From contig JAFQHI010000026.1 in the NCBI GenBank assembly GCA_017398045.1, forward strand, positions 1 to 64,000: 64,000 nucleotides of DNA. The letters are read 5' to 3'. A model generated the notes under the pieces. It saw only the letters and a program-made list of their open reading frames with translations. It was not told the DNA's origin and searched no databases. A program made the translations under genes and the position numbers. This DNA is from Alistipes sp. (GTDB taxonomy: Bacteria; Bacteroidota; Bacteroidia; Bacteroidales; Rikenellaceae). Every line of letters begins with the position of its first letter. Positions within the stretch are counted from its first letter, which is position 1. Shown here in pieces: positions 27,812 to 35,565 of this stretch.

Positions 27812-27994
27812 ATGGCAAAGAAAGGCAACAGAGTGCAGGTCATCCTTGAGTGCACCGAGCAGCGTGAGAGCGGCGTTCCCGGCATGTCGCGTTACATCAC
27901 CACCAAGAACAAGAAGAACACGCCGGAGCGTCTGGAGCGTAAGAAGTACAATCCGTACCTGAAGCGCGTAACGGTTCATCGTGAAATTAAATAG
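27812..27994 (+). CDS. rpmG: 50S ribosomal protein L33 (bL33)
   Basis: A 60-residue basic protein with the L33 pattern ([39 protein letters not shown]). It has a single Cys, so it is the zinc-free form. It starts 15 bases after rpmB. Confidence 0.96.
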   Translation: MAKKGNRVQVILECTEQRESGVPGMSRYITTKNKKNTPERLERKKYNPYLKRVTVHREIK

Positions 27995-28006
27995 TAGTTT
28001 AAGACT

Positions 28007-28165
28007 ATGGCAAAGAAAGTAGTTGCAACACTGAAGACCGGTGCCGGTAAGCAGTTTACCAAGTGCATCAAGATGGTTAAGTCGGAGAAGACGGGTGCCT
28101 ATATGTTCAAAGAGGCTATCGTTCCCAACGCCGAAATCAAAGAGTTCTTCGAGGAGAAGAAGTAG
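28007..28165 (+). CDS. DUF4295 small basic protein, Bacteroidetes ribosome-associated
   Basis: A 52-residue lysine-rich ORF (MAKKVVATLKTG to EIKEFFEEKK) beginning 12 bases after rpmG and ending just before a strong terminator. It matches DUF4295, a family restricted to Bacteroidetes and found in this operon. I recall that a Flavobacterium ribosome structure assigned a Bacteroidetes-specific protein named bL38, probably this family, but I am not certain of the link. Position in an L28-L33 operon and charge support a ribosomal role. Confidence 0.88.
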   Translation: MAKKVVATLKTGAGKQFTKCIKMVKSEKTGAYMFKEAIVPNAEIKEFFEEKK

Positions 28166-28190
28166 TATTTTAAGAGTTCACCTCTTAAAT

Positions 28191-28226
28191 ACAAAGGGCA
28201 TCCATTGGATGCCCTTTGTGTTTTTT
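28191..28226 (+). terminator. Intrinsic terminator of the L28-L33-DUF4295 operon
   Basis: A perfect 13-bp stem (ACAAAGGGCATCC with GGATGCCCTTTGT, 28191-28203 and 28207-28219) with a 3-base loop and a T-run. Confidence 0.95.
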
Positions 28227-28231
28227 GTGTG

Positions 28232-28354
28232 GCGAGGAATTTGGAGTGGCTCTTTTGGCGTTAAAGCCGGCTTGGAAGTTCCTCACATACCTTAAGTATG
28301 CTGCGGACGTCCAAGCCGACTTTGCCTAAAAATAGCTCACTCCAAATCCCTCGC
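28232..28354 (+). repeat. Nested-hairpin element, copy 1
   Basis: Outer arms 28232-28251 and 28334-28354 (GCGAGGAATTTGGAGTG type) pair, and inner arms GGCTTGG (28269-28275) and CCAAGCC (28311-28317) pair. The core CCTCACATAC-CTTAA-GTATGCTGCGG (28281-28306) is shared with the other copies. The linker GCCTAAAAATA precedes the right arm. It begins 5 bases after the T-run of the ribosomal terminator. Confidence 0.85.
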
Positions 28355-28377
28355 GGGAACTGTTTACACAACAGAGA

Positions 28378-28502
28378 AGGGTAACTAAAGGTAACTAAAG
28401 GTAGCTAAAGGGTCTCCTTTAAGGAACCTTAAGAACCTTTAAGCCCCCTTAAGTAACTTTACTCTCTTTCCTCTTTGCTCTTTCCTCTTTGCTCTTCCCT
28501 CT
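28378..28502. repeat. CTAAAGG/CTTTAAG degenerate repeat block
   Basis: Repeated GGTAACTAAA units are followed by complementary CCTTTAAG/CTTAAG units and a CTCTTTC tract, reaching the end of the next minus-strand gene. It belongs to the same sequence family as 1-195, 39121-39480 and 62963-63012. Confidence 0.6.
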
Positions 28503-29513
28503 TTAGAACTTATGCACGGCACGAACGAGGAATTTCGAATATTTCGGAATCTCGTTATAAATATAAGGTGCCTCCAAACCCATGTGGGCCGTCATCATAA
28601 ATTTCTCGTCCAGCTCGGTCGAAGAGTAGTAGAAACATTTGCCGTCGAGACGCTTGCCGCCATTGAGCTTCAGCTGCTCGTTGAAGTGGGTGCGGGCCTG
28701 ACGGTTGTTGTGCATACGGTTGCCACCGTTGAAGTTGTTGCCGATTTGCAGCAGCTCGTCAATCGAGGGCAGATACCAGCCTTCGCCCTTCTCCTTGCAC
28801 CATTTGAAGGCGGGGAAATGGTCCCACGTGAGGTTGTTTTCGGCAATATAGGCGGCCAATAACTCCATGTTCTTCGTGCCGTCATGCTGGTCCGTGGTGC
28901 CGACCGCACGCAACTCCTCCTTGCGGAATAGGCTCCATTCCACCATCACCTCGTCGAGCGAGATAACCAGGCCGTGCGTGCCTTCGCTGTTGACCGCGCA
29001 GACGATACCACGCACACCGTTGTAGTCGTAATATTGCCCCACCTCGTAACGCACGACGGCATACTGCGGAGCCGGTTGCTGATAGACAACGGGTGCAGGA
29101 GCGGGAGCCGGTGCGGGAGCAGGAGCAGGTGTCGGGGCGGGTGCCGGTGCAGGTGCCGGTGTTACGACCGGTTGTGTCGGCTGCTCAACAGGCGCAGGGG
29201 CAGGGACCGGTGCGGGGGTGGAAGCCGGCGTCTTAATCGTGGCTACAACGGGCTGTGCCTGCGGTTTTTGACGGTTATACTCCTCTACAAAGCCATCTGC
29301 ATAGCGGATGTAGCAAACCTCCTTGACGGGCAGTACGTAGGTCGGCCCCTCGGGGCGGGCGAAACGCTTGTAGCGTACATTTTCGGTCGAAATCTCCGAT
29401 ACCACCGCCTCGATGCGGGTTGAGTCGGTCTTCACGATAAGGTCCTGGGCGTTGGCTACGACTGCACACAGCAGGGCGGCCAAGAACAACATACTCTTTT
29501 TCATTATCTTCAT
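28503..29513 (-). CDS. Secreted two-domain protein with P/A-rich linker (order A-linker-B)
   Basis: Unrecognised function. The 336-residue product has a signal peptide (1-23, ending ANAQ), domain A (about 24-82: DLIVKTDSTRIEA, YKRFARPEGPTY, IRYADGFVEE), a Pro/Ala/Val-rich linker (about 88-150), and domain B (about 155-336: YYDYNGVRGIV, DGTKNMELL, FKWCKEKGEGWYLPSIDELLQI, ending LVRAVHKF). Domain B recalls the DUF1566/WYLPS type seen in Bacteroidetes surface proteins. Homologous A and B domains occur in the opposite order in the protein encoded at 61545. The start could be nine bases later (MKKSMLF). A possible -7 TATCTTTA precedes it. It lies convergent to the ribosomal operon and divergent from ftsY. 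Confidence 0.75.
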   Translation of the reverse strand: MKIMKKSMLFLAALLCAVVANAQDLIVKTDSTRIEAVVSEISTENVRYKRFARPEGPTYVLPVKEVCYIRYADGFVEEYNRQKPQAQPVVATIKTPASTPAPVPAPAPVEQPTQPVVTPAPAPAPAPTPAPAPAPAPAPAPVVYQQPAPQYAVVRYEVGQYYDYNGVRGIVCAVNSEGTHGLVISLDEVMVEWSLFRKEELRAVGTTDQHDGTKNMELLAAYIAENNLTWDHFPAFKWCKEKGEGWYLPSIDELLQIGNNFNGGNRMHNNRQARTHFNEQLKLNGGKRLDGKCFYYSSTELDEKFMMTAHMGLEAPYIYNEIPKYSKFLVRAVHKF

Positions 29514-29563
29514 TTTTCGATTCGGATAGTGTAAAGATAACGCTTTTTTTCAAACATTCTTAC

Positions 29564-29571
29564 TATCTTTG
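29564..29571 (+). promoter_or_regulatory. -7 box of ftsY
   Basis: TATCTTTG lies 29 bases before the ftsY start; no clear -33 element is seen. Confidence 0.5.
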
Positions 29572-29600
29572 TGCATATAAACCGCAAAAACAGAAATTTT

Positions 29601-30626
29601 ATGGGTTTTTTCGATATTTTCAAGAAAAAGGAGCAGCCGAAAGCGGTGCAGTCGGAGGCTGAACAGCAGGTTGTCGAAGCACGCGAGCAGCAGCAGAAAG
29701 AGGAGCTGAATGCGGGCTTGGAGCGCACCAAGACGGGGCTTTTCTCGAAATTGGCGCGTGCCGTGGCCGGTCGTTCGACGGTCGATATGGATGTGCTGGA
29801 CGATTTGGAGGAGGTCTTGATTACCTCGGATGTGGGTGTGGAGACCACCGTGAAGATTATCGAGCGCATCGAGAAAAGGGTGGCGCGCGATAAGTATATG
29901 AATACCTCGGAGTTGCAACAAATCCTGCGCGAGGAGATTGTCGAGCTGATGGACGAGGCCCATTCGACCGAGGGTAACTTCGGCCTCGATGCCAAGGAGG
30001 GCGAACCCTATGTGGTGATGGTTGTGGGCGTGAATGGCGCCGGCAAGACCACTACGATTGGTAAGCTGGCCGCCCAGCTTAAGAAGGCGGGTAAAAAGGT
30101 CTGGATTGGCGCAGCCGATACGTTCCGTGCAGCCGCCATCGACCAGTTGCAGGTCTGGGCCGACCGTGCAGGGGCTACGATGATTCGCCAGGAGATGGGG
30201 TCCGACCCCGCTTCGGTGGCCTTCGATACGTTGCAGTCGGCCAAAGCCAATGGTGCCGATGTGGTGTTGATTGATACGGCAGGCCGTCTGCACAACAAGA
30301 TTGGCCTGATGAACGAGCTGACGAAGATTCGCAACGTGATGGGGAAGGTGATTCCCGACGCGCCGCACGAGGTGATGCTTGTTTTGGACGGCTCGACGGG
30401 TCAGAATGCCTTCGAGCAGGCCAAGCAGTTTACGCAGGCCACGCAGGTGACCTCGCTCGCCATCACGAAGCTCGACGGTACGGCCAAGGGCGGTGTCGTA
30501 ATCGGCATCAGCGACCAATTCCATATTCCGGTGCGCTACATCGGTATCGGTGAGGGGGTTGACCAGCTCCGCATCTTCGACCGTCGCGACTTTATCAATG
30601 CACTGTTTGGTGATGCAAAAAATTAA
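29601..30626 (+). CDS. ftsY: Signal recognition particle receptor FtsY
   Basis: A 341-residue SRP-family GTPase. A short charged A-domain (1-45) is followed by the NG domain with VVMVVGVNGAGKTTTIGKLA (P-loop, about 145), DTFRAAAIDQL, VVLIDTAGRLH (G3), ITKLDGTAKGG (G4) and the GEGVDQLRIFD closing motif. The start is MGFFDIFKKKE at 29601; an ATG ten codons earlier lies on the promoter and is rejected. It docks ribosome-SRP complexes to the membrane. rimO overlaps its 3' end. Confidence 0.96.
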   Translation: MGFFDIFKKKEQPKAVQSEAEQQVVEAREQQQKEELNAGLERTKTGLFSKLARAVAGRSTVDMDVLDDLEEVLITSDVGVETTVKIIERIEKRVARDKYMNTSELQQILREEIVELMDEAHSTEGNFGLDAKEGEPYVVMVVGVNGAGKTTTIGKLAAQLKKAGKKVWIGAADTFRAAAIDQLQVWADRAGATMIRQEMGSDPASVAFDTLQSAKANGADVVLIDTAGRLHNKIGLMNELTKIRNVMGKVIPDAPHEVMLVLDGSTGQNAFEQAKQFTQATQVTSLAITKLDGTAKGGVVIGISDQFHIPVRYIGIGEGVDQLRIFDRRDFINALFGDAKN

Positions 30627-31908
30627 CGTCATTACACTCGGTTGCTCGAAGAATACGGTCGATTCCGAGCATTTGATGGCACGCCTTACGGCAGCGGGCT
30701 ACGAGGTGCGCTTTGATAGCGACCGCACCGATGCCAAGACGGTGGTTATCAACACCTGCGGATTTATTGGCGATGCCAAGCAGGAGTCGATAGAGATGAT
30801 TCTGCGTGCCGTGGAGGCCAAACGACGGGGCAAAATCGACCGCCTTTTTGTGATGGGTTGCCTCTCGGAGCGGTATGCAGACGAACTCCGCGCGGAGATT
30901 CCCGAGGTGGATGATTACTTTGGTGCCAGAAGCTGGGAGGGAATCATTGCCGCCCTGGAGGCCGACAGCCGCGAAGAGCTGAAGACCGACCGCCACCTGA
31001 CGACCCCGAAACACTACGCCTACCTCAAAATCTCGGAGGGATGTAATTGGATGTGTGGCTATTGCGCCATTCCGCTCATCCGTGGTCGTCACGTCTCGGT
31101 GCCGATGGAAGAGCTGGAGGAGGAGGCTCGCAAGTTGGCCGCGAAGGGGGTGAAAGAGCTGATTATCATTGCACAAGACTCGACCTACTACGGCATTGAC
31201 CTCTACGGCCGACGGATGTTGGGCGAGCTGTTGCGTCGTCTTTGCAAGATTGAGGGCATCGCGTGGATTCGCCTGCACTATGCCTATCCGGCCGCCTTCC
31301 CCGAGGAGGTGATTGAGGTGATGGCCACGGAACCCAAGATTTGCAAATACCTCGATATCCCCTTCCAACATATCTCGGATAACCAACTCTCGGCGATGTT
31401 GCGTCGCCACACGAAGGCCGAGGCGGTGGCGTTGATTGAGAAGCTGCGCACGCGGATTCCCGATTTGGCCCTCCGCACAACGATGCTCGTGGGTTACCCG
31501 GGTGAAACGGAGACCGATTTCGAGGAGCTGTGCGAGTTTGTGCGTGCGGTGCGTTTCGAGCGGTTGGGTGTCTTCCCCTACTCGGAGGAGGAGGGAACCC
31601 ACTCGGCCGAGAAGCTTCGGGACGATGTGCCGCAGGAGGTGAAAGAGGAGCGCGTCGAGCGACTGATGGCCCTGCAACAAAAGATTGCCGCCTCGCTGAA
31701 CCGCGAGCGCGTGGGGCGTACCGAGCGCGTTATTGTCGATGGTCGTCAGGGCGATTTCTATGTGGCCCGCTCCCAGTACGACTCGCCCGAGGTGGACCAG
31801 GAAATTCTGATTCCGGCCGACGCGAAACGCCTGATGAAGGGTCGCTTCTACGACGTAACGATTACCGATGCGGAGGATTACGACCTCTATGCCGAGGTGG
31901 TGAGATAG
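30613..31908 (+). CDS. rimO: Ribosomal protein S12 methylthiotransferase RimO
   Basis: A 431-residue radical SAM enzyme that methylthiolates the conserved Asp of ribosomal protein S12. The N-terminal UPF0004 domain carries three cluster cysteines (LGCSKN, NTCGFIGDAK, VMGCLSERY), the radical SAM domain has SEGCNWMCGYCAIPL (CxxxCxxC), and a C-terminal TRAM domain starts near 365. The start MQKINVITLGC overlaps the last 14 bases of ftsY in another frame, so the two genes are co-transcribed. Confidence 0.95.
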   Translation: MQKINVITLGCSKNTVDSEHLMARLTAAGYEVRFDSDRTDAKTVVINTCGFIGDAKQESIEMILRAVEAKRRGKIDRLFVMGCLSERYADELRAEIPEVDDYFGARSWEGIIAALEADSREELKTDRHLTTPKHYAYLKISEGCNWMCGYCAIPLIRGRHVSVPMEELEEEARKLAAKGVKELIIIAQDSTYYGIDLYGRRMLGELLRRLCKIEGIAWIRLHYAYPAAFPEEVIEVMATEPKICKYLDIPFQHISDNQLSAMLRRHTKAEAVALIEKLRTRIPDLALRTTMLVGYPGETETDFEELCEFVRAVRFERLGVFPYSEEEGTHSAEKLRDDVPQEVKEERVERLMALQQKIAASLNRERVGRTERVIVDGRQGDFYVARSQYDSPEVDQEILIPADAKRLMKGRFYDVTITDAEDYDLYAEVVR

Positions 31909-31956
31909 CGAATAGCGTGTGGCGTGTTGCGGTCGCACAATAATCCGTGAAATATT

Positions 31957-31988
31957 TTTGGTTATTTCTCGTTTTTTTTCTACCTTTG
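31957..31988 (+). promoter_or_regulatory. Promoter of the coiled-coil/zapA genes
   Basis: TTTG (31957-31960) and TACCTTTG (31981-31988) with a 20-base spacer, 31 bases before the start codon. Confidence 0.65.
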
Positions 31989-32019
31989 AATTGGGAAAAA
32001 GGTATCAAACGCAAACCCT

Positions 32020-32349
32020 ATGGCCGATAAGAGCGTCATCATCACATTGGAGAGCCGCGTGAAGCAGCTCATGGACGACCACAAAAGGTTGTCCGAGGTG
32101 GTGCGCGAGTTGACGGCCGAGGTGGTGCGGCTCAAGGGCGAGAAACGCGCGTTGGAGGAGGAGAACAAGACGCTCCGTAGCGAGTTGCAGCGCAAAGAGT
32201 TGGCCGAGGGGTTTGCGGGCGAGAGCCGTAACCGCGATAAAGCGCGTGCGCGCGTCAATCGCCTGATGCGGGAGGTGGACAAGTGCATCGCGCTCATGGG
32301 AGGCATCGAGGACGAGGCCGCCCGCCAAGAGATGAAGCAAGCGAAATAA
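32020..32349 (+). CDS. Small coiled-coil protein upstream of zapA
   Basis: A 109-residue charged protein with a continuous predicted coiled coil (about 8-70, LESRVKQLMDDHKRL to ALEEENKTLRSELQR) and a second helix (about 82-100, VNRLMREVDKCIALM). It starts 31 bases after a well-formed promoter and 15 bases before zapA. The layout resembles a ZapB-like or structural partner of ZapA in division, but family identity was not recognised with certainty. Confidence 0.75.
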   Translation: MADKSVIITLESRVKQLMDDHKRLSEVVRELTAEVVRLKGEKRALEEENKTLRSELQRKELAEGFAGESRNRDKARARVNRLMREVDKCIALMGGIEDEAARQEMKQAK

Positions 32350-32364
32350 ACGAACCGAAAGAAC

Positions 32365-32679
32365 ATGGAGCAGGAGAAGAAGCCGTTGACCATTACGCTC
32401 AAAATAGCCGGTAAGCCCTACCAATTCACCATCGACCGTGAACGCGAGGAGATTTACCGCTTGGGCGAAAGGGAGGTGAATGCCTGCTTTGCAAAGTGCA
32501 AGCAGTCGCAAAAGAAGGGGTGGATCGATTTCGACTACCTCGTGGTGACCGCCCTGCAATTTGCCATGGCCAATGTCTATATGCGTCAAAGCCGTGAGGT
32601 GGGCAGCGAAGATTTGAAACGTCTCGATGCCCTCAGCGAGGAGTTGGCCGCCTATTTGGACAGCCGATTGAAGGATTAA
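32365..32679 (+). CDS. zapA: Cell division protein ZapA
   Basis: A 104-residue protein with the ZapA pattern: N-terminal beta-hairpin ITLKIAGKPYQFTIDREREE, then two helices (YRLGEREVNACFAKCK, FDYLVVTALQFAMANVYM). ZapA binds FtsZ filaments at the division ring. It lies directly upstream of the 6S RNA candidate and rny. Confidence 0.85.
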   Translation: MEQEKKPLTITLKIAGKPYQFTIDREREEIYRLGEREVNACFAKCKQSQKKGWIDFDYLVVTALQFAMANVYMRQSREVGSEDLKRLDALSEELAAYLDSRLKD

Positions 32680-32780
32680 CCCCTTCATCGGGCCATCAAA
32701 AGCAATTACGATATAGAAAATGAGAGCCGGCTGTTCGGCAATGACGAACCGGCACACGTTCTTTAACATATAGAAATCTA

Positions 32781-32980
32781 CCCGCATAGATTCCTTAATA
32801 GCTTTGCGAAACTGAACACTTTTTATATTGGGGTAAACTCGCGGCTTTTTCAAAATCAGGCCTTAACCCTTCGGGGTGTCGCTGCGGCGACCGTTGGAAG
32901 ATTGCGATGTCGGAGCCCCCACACATGACGTTTTTTGCAGATTCGTCAAACAAGACTAAGGAATCCTATGCGGTTTTTTT
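32781..32980 (+). ncRNA. ssrS: Probable 6S RNA (6S-Flavo-like)
   Basis: The 357-base gap between zapA and rny has no ORF but holds a 200-base structured segment. A closing helix pairs CCGCATAGATTCCTTA (from 32782) with TAAGGAATCCTATGCGG (ending 32973) with one bulge; a second helix pairs TTTGCGAA with TTCGTCAAA; then a large, U-rich internal bubble is followed by a GC-rich terminal hairpin arm (GGGG..CTC with GAGCCCC). A T-run at 32974-32980 ends it. Closing stem, central bubble and terminal stem form the plan of 6S RNA, which mimics an open promoter and binds RNA polymerase. A position next to zapA is also the classic ssrS location. Confidence 0.7.
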
Positions 32981-33036
32981 ATTGAAACGACTTATTCAAT
33001 ATATATTAACCACTTTTAAAACAGACACATTCGACT

Positions 33037-34581
33037 ATGAATACCGTTTTAATCGCCCTAATCTCGGCTGTTGCAGCCGTCGTGGTCTATGCCGTGGTGA
33101 CCAACCTCGTGGCCAAGACCTCGATTCGCAAACGCCGTGAGGCCGCCCTCAAGGAGGCCGAGGCCGAGGGCGAAATGCTGAAAAAGGAGAAGATGCTCCA
33201 GGCCAAGGAGCATTTCATGCAACTTAAGAGCAACCACGACCGCCAGGTCAACGAGCGCAACCAGAAGTTGCAGCAGAGCGAGCAACGCGCCAAGCAGATT
33301 GAGCAGAATCTGCAAAACCAGCAGCGTGAGCTGGACCACAAACTCAAGGAGAACGACCGCCTGAAGGAGCAGATGCAGAACCAGATGCAGCTCCTCGACC
33401 ACAAGAAGGAGGAGCTGGAGCAGATGCGCCGTGAGCAGAACGTGCGCCTGGAGCAGATTTCGGGACTCAGCTCGGAGGAGGCGAAGAACATCCTTATCGA
33501 GAACATGAAGTCGGAGGCGAAGGCCGAGGCTGCCGCCTACATCAACGAGACCATCGAGGAGGCCAAACTCTCGGCCACGAAGGAGGCCAAGCGTATCGTG
33601 GTGGCTTCGATTCAGCGCGTGGCAACCGAGACGGCCATCGAGAATGCCGTGACGGTCTTTAACATCGAGAGCGACGAGGTGAAGGGTCGCATCATCGGCC
33701 GTGAGGGTCGCAATATCCGCGCCCTGGAGGCCGCTACGGGCATCGAAATCATCGTCGATGATACCCCCGAGGCCATTATCCTCAGCGGTTTCGACCCCGT
33801 GCGTCGTGAGATTGCCCGCCTGGCACTGCACCAGCTCGTGACCGACGGCCGCATCCACCCTGCCCGCATCGAGGAGGTGGTAGCCAAGGTGAAGAAGCAA
33901 ATCGAAGAGGAGATTGTCGAGGTCGGCAAGCGCACGGCTATCGACCTCGGTATCCACGGCCTGCACCCCGAGCTGATTCGTCTGATTGGTAAGATGAAAT
34001 ACCGCTCGTCGTATGGTCAGAACCTCTTGCAGCACGCCCGCGAGACGGCCAACCTGGCCGGTATCATGGCCGCAGAGTTGGGTCTGAACCCCAAGCACGC
34101 CCGTCGCGCCGGTCTCTTGCACGATATTGGTAAGGTGCCTGACGATGAGCCGGAGTTGCCGCACGCCATGATTGGTATGAAGCTCGCCGAGAAGTACAAG
34201 GAGAAGGCCGAGGTTTGCAACGCCATCGGTGCCCACCACGACGAGATGGAGATGACCTCGCTCATCGCTCCCATCATTCAGGTCTGCGATGCCATTTCGG
34301 GCGCACGCCCGGGCGCACGTCGTGAGGTGGTCGAGAGCTACATCAAGCGACTCAAGGAGATGGAGGATATCGCCCTTTCGTACCCCGGTGTGGTGAAGAC
34401 CTACGCCATCCAGGCCGGTCGTGAGCTGCGCGTCATCGTGGGTGCCGATAAACTTTCGGACCAGGAGGCCGAGAGCCTGTCGCACGATATCGCCAAGAAG
34501 ATTCAGGATGAGATGACTTATCCGGGTCAGGTGAAGATAACGGTGATTCGCGAGACGCGTGCCGTGTCGTACGCTAAATAG
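33037..34581 (+). CDS. rny: Ribonuclease Y
   Basis: A 514-residue membrane-anchored endoribonuclease. N-terminal membrane helix (about 2-23), a long coiled coil (about 30-190, many Glu/Gln/Lys), a KH domain with [13 protein letters not shown] (about 212-270), an HD domain with [15 protein letters not shown] (about 358) and a C-terminal domain ending AVSYAK. It initiates mRNA decay. Its stop codon is followed at once by nested-hairpin copy 2. Confidence 0.96.
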   Translation: MNTVLIALISAVAAVVVYAVVTNLVAKTSIRKRREAALKEAEAEGEMLKKEKMLQAKEHFMQLKSNHDRQVNERNQKLQQSEQRAKQIEQNLQNQQRELDHKLKENDRLKEQMQNQMQLLDHKKEELEQMRREQNVRLEQISGLSSEEAKNILIENMKSEAKAEAAAYINETIEEAKLSATKEAKRIVVASIQRVATETAIENAVTVFNIESDEVKGRIIGREGRNIRALEAATGIEIIVDDTPEAIILSGFDPVRREIARLALHQLVTDGRIHPARIEEVVAKVKKQIEEEIVEVGKRTAIDLGIHGLHPELIRLIGKMKYRSSYGQNLLQHARETANLAGIMAAELGLNPKHARRAGLLHDIGKVPDDEPELPHAMIGMKLAEKYKEKAEVCNAIGAHHDEMEMTSLIAPIIQVCDAISGARPGARREVVESYIKRLKEMEDIALSYPGVVKTYAIQAGRELRVIVGADKLSDQEAESLSHDIAKKIQDEMTYPGQVKITVIRETRAVSYAK

Positions 34582-34701
34582 CAGACGTATCTGACGGCCT
34601 CTTTTGGCGTTACACTGCAAGGCGAAGTTCCTCACATACGTATAGTATGCTGCGGACTTCGCCTTTTGTGTGCCTAAAAATAGGCTCGCCATATCCGTCT
34701 G
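34582..34701 (+). repeat. Nested-hairpin element, copy 2
   Basis: It starts on the base after the rny stop. Outer arms CAGACGTATCTGACGGCC (34582-34599) and the complementary right arm (34682-34701) pair with a few mismatches. Inner arms GGCGAAGT (34621-34628) and ACTTCGCC (34656-34663) are perfect. Core: CCTCACATAC-GTATA-GTATGCTGCGG. The right-end sequence (TGCCTAAAAATA...) is repeated imperfectly at about 34716-34757. Confidence 0.85.
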
Positions 34702-34818
34702 CGGGTGGTGTTCGCTTTGCCTAAAAATAGCTCTTGCCATACGACTTTCAGGCGGTTGCTCTTTGTGAAAGGTTGCACCTATTCGCCTTTCCCGCCTTTT
34801 CCGCCCTTCTCGCCCCAC

Positions 34819-34847
34819 AAAAAAAAGGATGCCCCGAAAGGGCATCC
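34819..34847 (-). terminator. Intrinsic terminator of the ferritin gene
   Basis: GGATGCCC and GGGCATCC (34827-34847) form a stem with loop CGAAA; on the minus strand eight T residues follow. A/T-rich inverted sequence (ATTTTGAATTC type) lies between it and the stop codon. Confidence 0.85.
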
Positions 34848-34893
34848 TCTAATTTTGAATTCTAAATTCAAAATTTTGAATTAGAACTTCTCC

Positions 34894-35415
34894 TTACTCG
34901 GCCGTTGCGAGGGGCGAGGCCTGCGTATAGACGCGGGCGGCAAGCTCCTTATCGAGCTGGTACATACCATATTTGTCGTTCTCCACAGCCTCGGCAGCGA
35001 AAATCATATCGCGGGCCGACTCCTCCTCCTCAATCTGCTCGTCGATGAACCATACGAGCATATTCGACGAAGCGAAATCCTTATCCTCGGCAGCGATAGC
35101 GGCCAGGTTGTTGATAAGACCCGTTACGACCTTCTCGTGCTTAAGCGTCTCTTGGAACATCTCCAGCACCGAACCCCAGGTGGTATCTACGGCCTCGATG
35201 GGCTTCAGCTCCACCTTGCAGTCGCGCGAGTTGAGGTAGTTCATGAAAATGCGGGCATGATCCTGCTCCTCCTGCCACTGCACGAAGAACCAGTTGGCAA
35301 CGCCCTTATAGCCCTTGGCCTCGGCGTCCATCGACATCGAGAGGTAAAGATAGGCCGACCAAAGCTCGGCATTGATTTGTGCGTTAATCGCATCCTGTAA
35401 TTTCTGGCTTAACAT
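34894..35415 (-). CDS. ftnA: Ferritin
   Basis: A 173-residue four-helix-bundle iron-storage protein. Ferroxidase residues are visible: AELWSAYLYLSM (helix A Glu), WQEEQDHARIFMNYL (ExxH, about 48-62), the middle Glu pair of helix C and VWFIDEQIEEEESA near 125. It oxidises and stores iron in the cytoplasm. TATATTTG on the minus strand (35472-35479) gives a promoter box, and an independent terminator follows, so it is monocistronic. Confidence 0.95.
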   Translation of the reverse strand: MLSQKLQDAINAQINAELWSAYLYLSMSMDAEAKGYKGVANWFFVQWQEEQDHARIFMNYLNSRDCKVELKPIEAVDTTWGSVLEMFQETLKHEKVVTGLINNLAAIAAEDKDFASSNMLVWFIDEQIEEEESARDMIFAAEAVENDKYGMYQLDKELAARVYTQASPLATAE

Positions 35416-35471
35416 AATTGTATTGTTTTAAGTGTTTTTTTCTGTTTTACGGGTTTTTCCTTTTCCCAATA

Positions 35472-35479
35472 CAAATATA
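35472..35479 (-). promoter_or_regulatory. -7 box of the ferritin gene
   Basis: TATATTTG on the minus strand, 56 bases before the start codon. Confidence 0.5.
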
Positions 35480-35565
35480 CACACAAAAAATGAAAAACCA
35501 TCATTTTTTCAATCATCTTATTTTATGGTCCTATAAGCACAACCTATCATCGTCGCAATGTGTTG

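Noticed and set aside
28232..28354. Insertion sequence or transposon remnant
   Set aside because: No transposase fragment, and the terminal arms are not shared between copies, unlike IS or MITE ends.
32680..32780. tRNA or SRP RNA in the zapA-rny gap
   Set aside because: No cloverleaf or TTCGAATCC-type T-loop is seen, and no typical SRP apical motif; the structured segment fits 6S RNA better.
33058..34845. 595-codon minus-strand frame opposite rny
   Set aside because: The translation is mostly Leu-rich antisense of the rny coiled coil; rny itself has all family domains.
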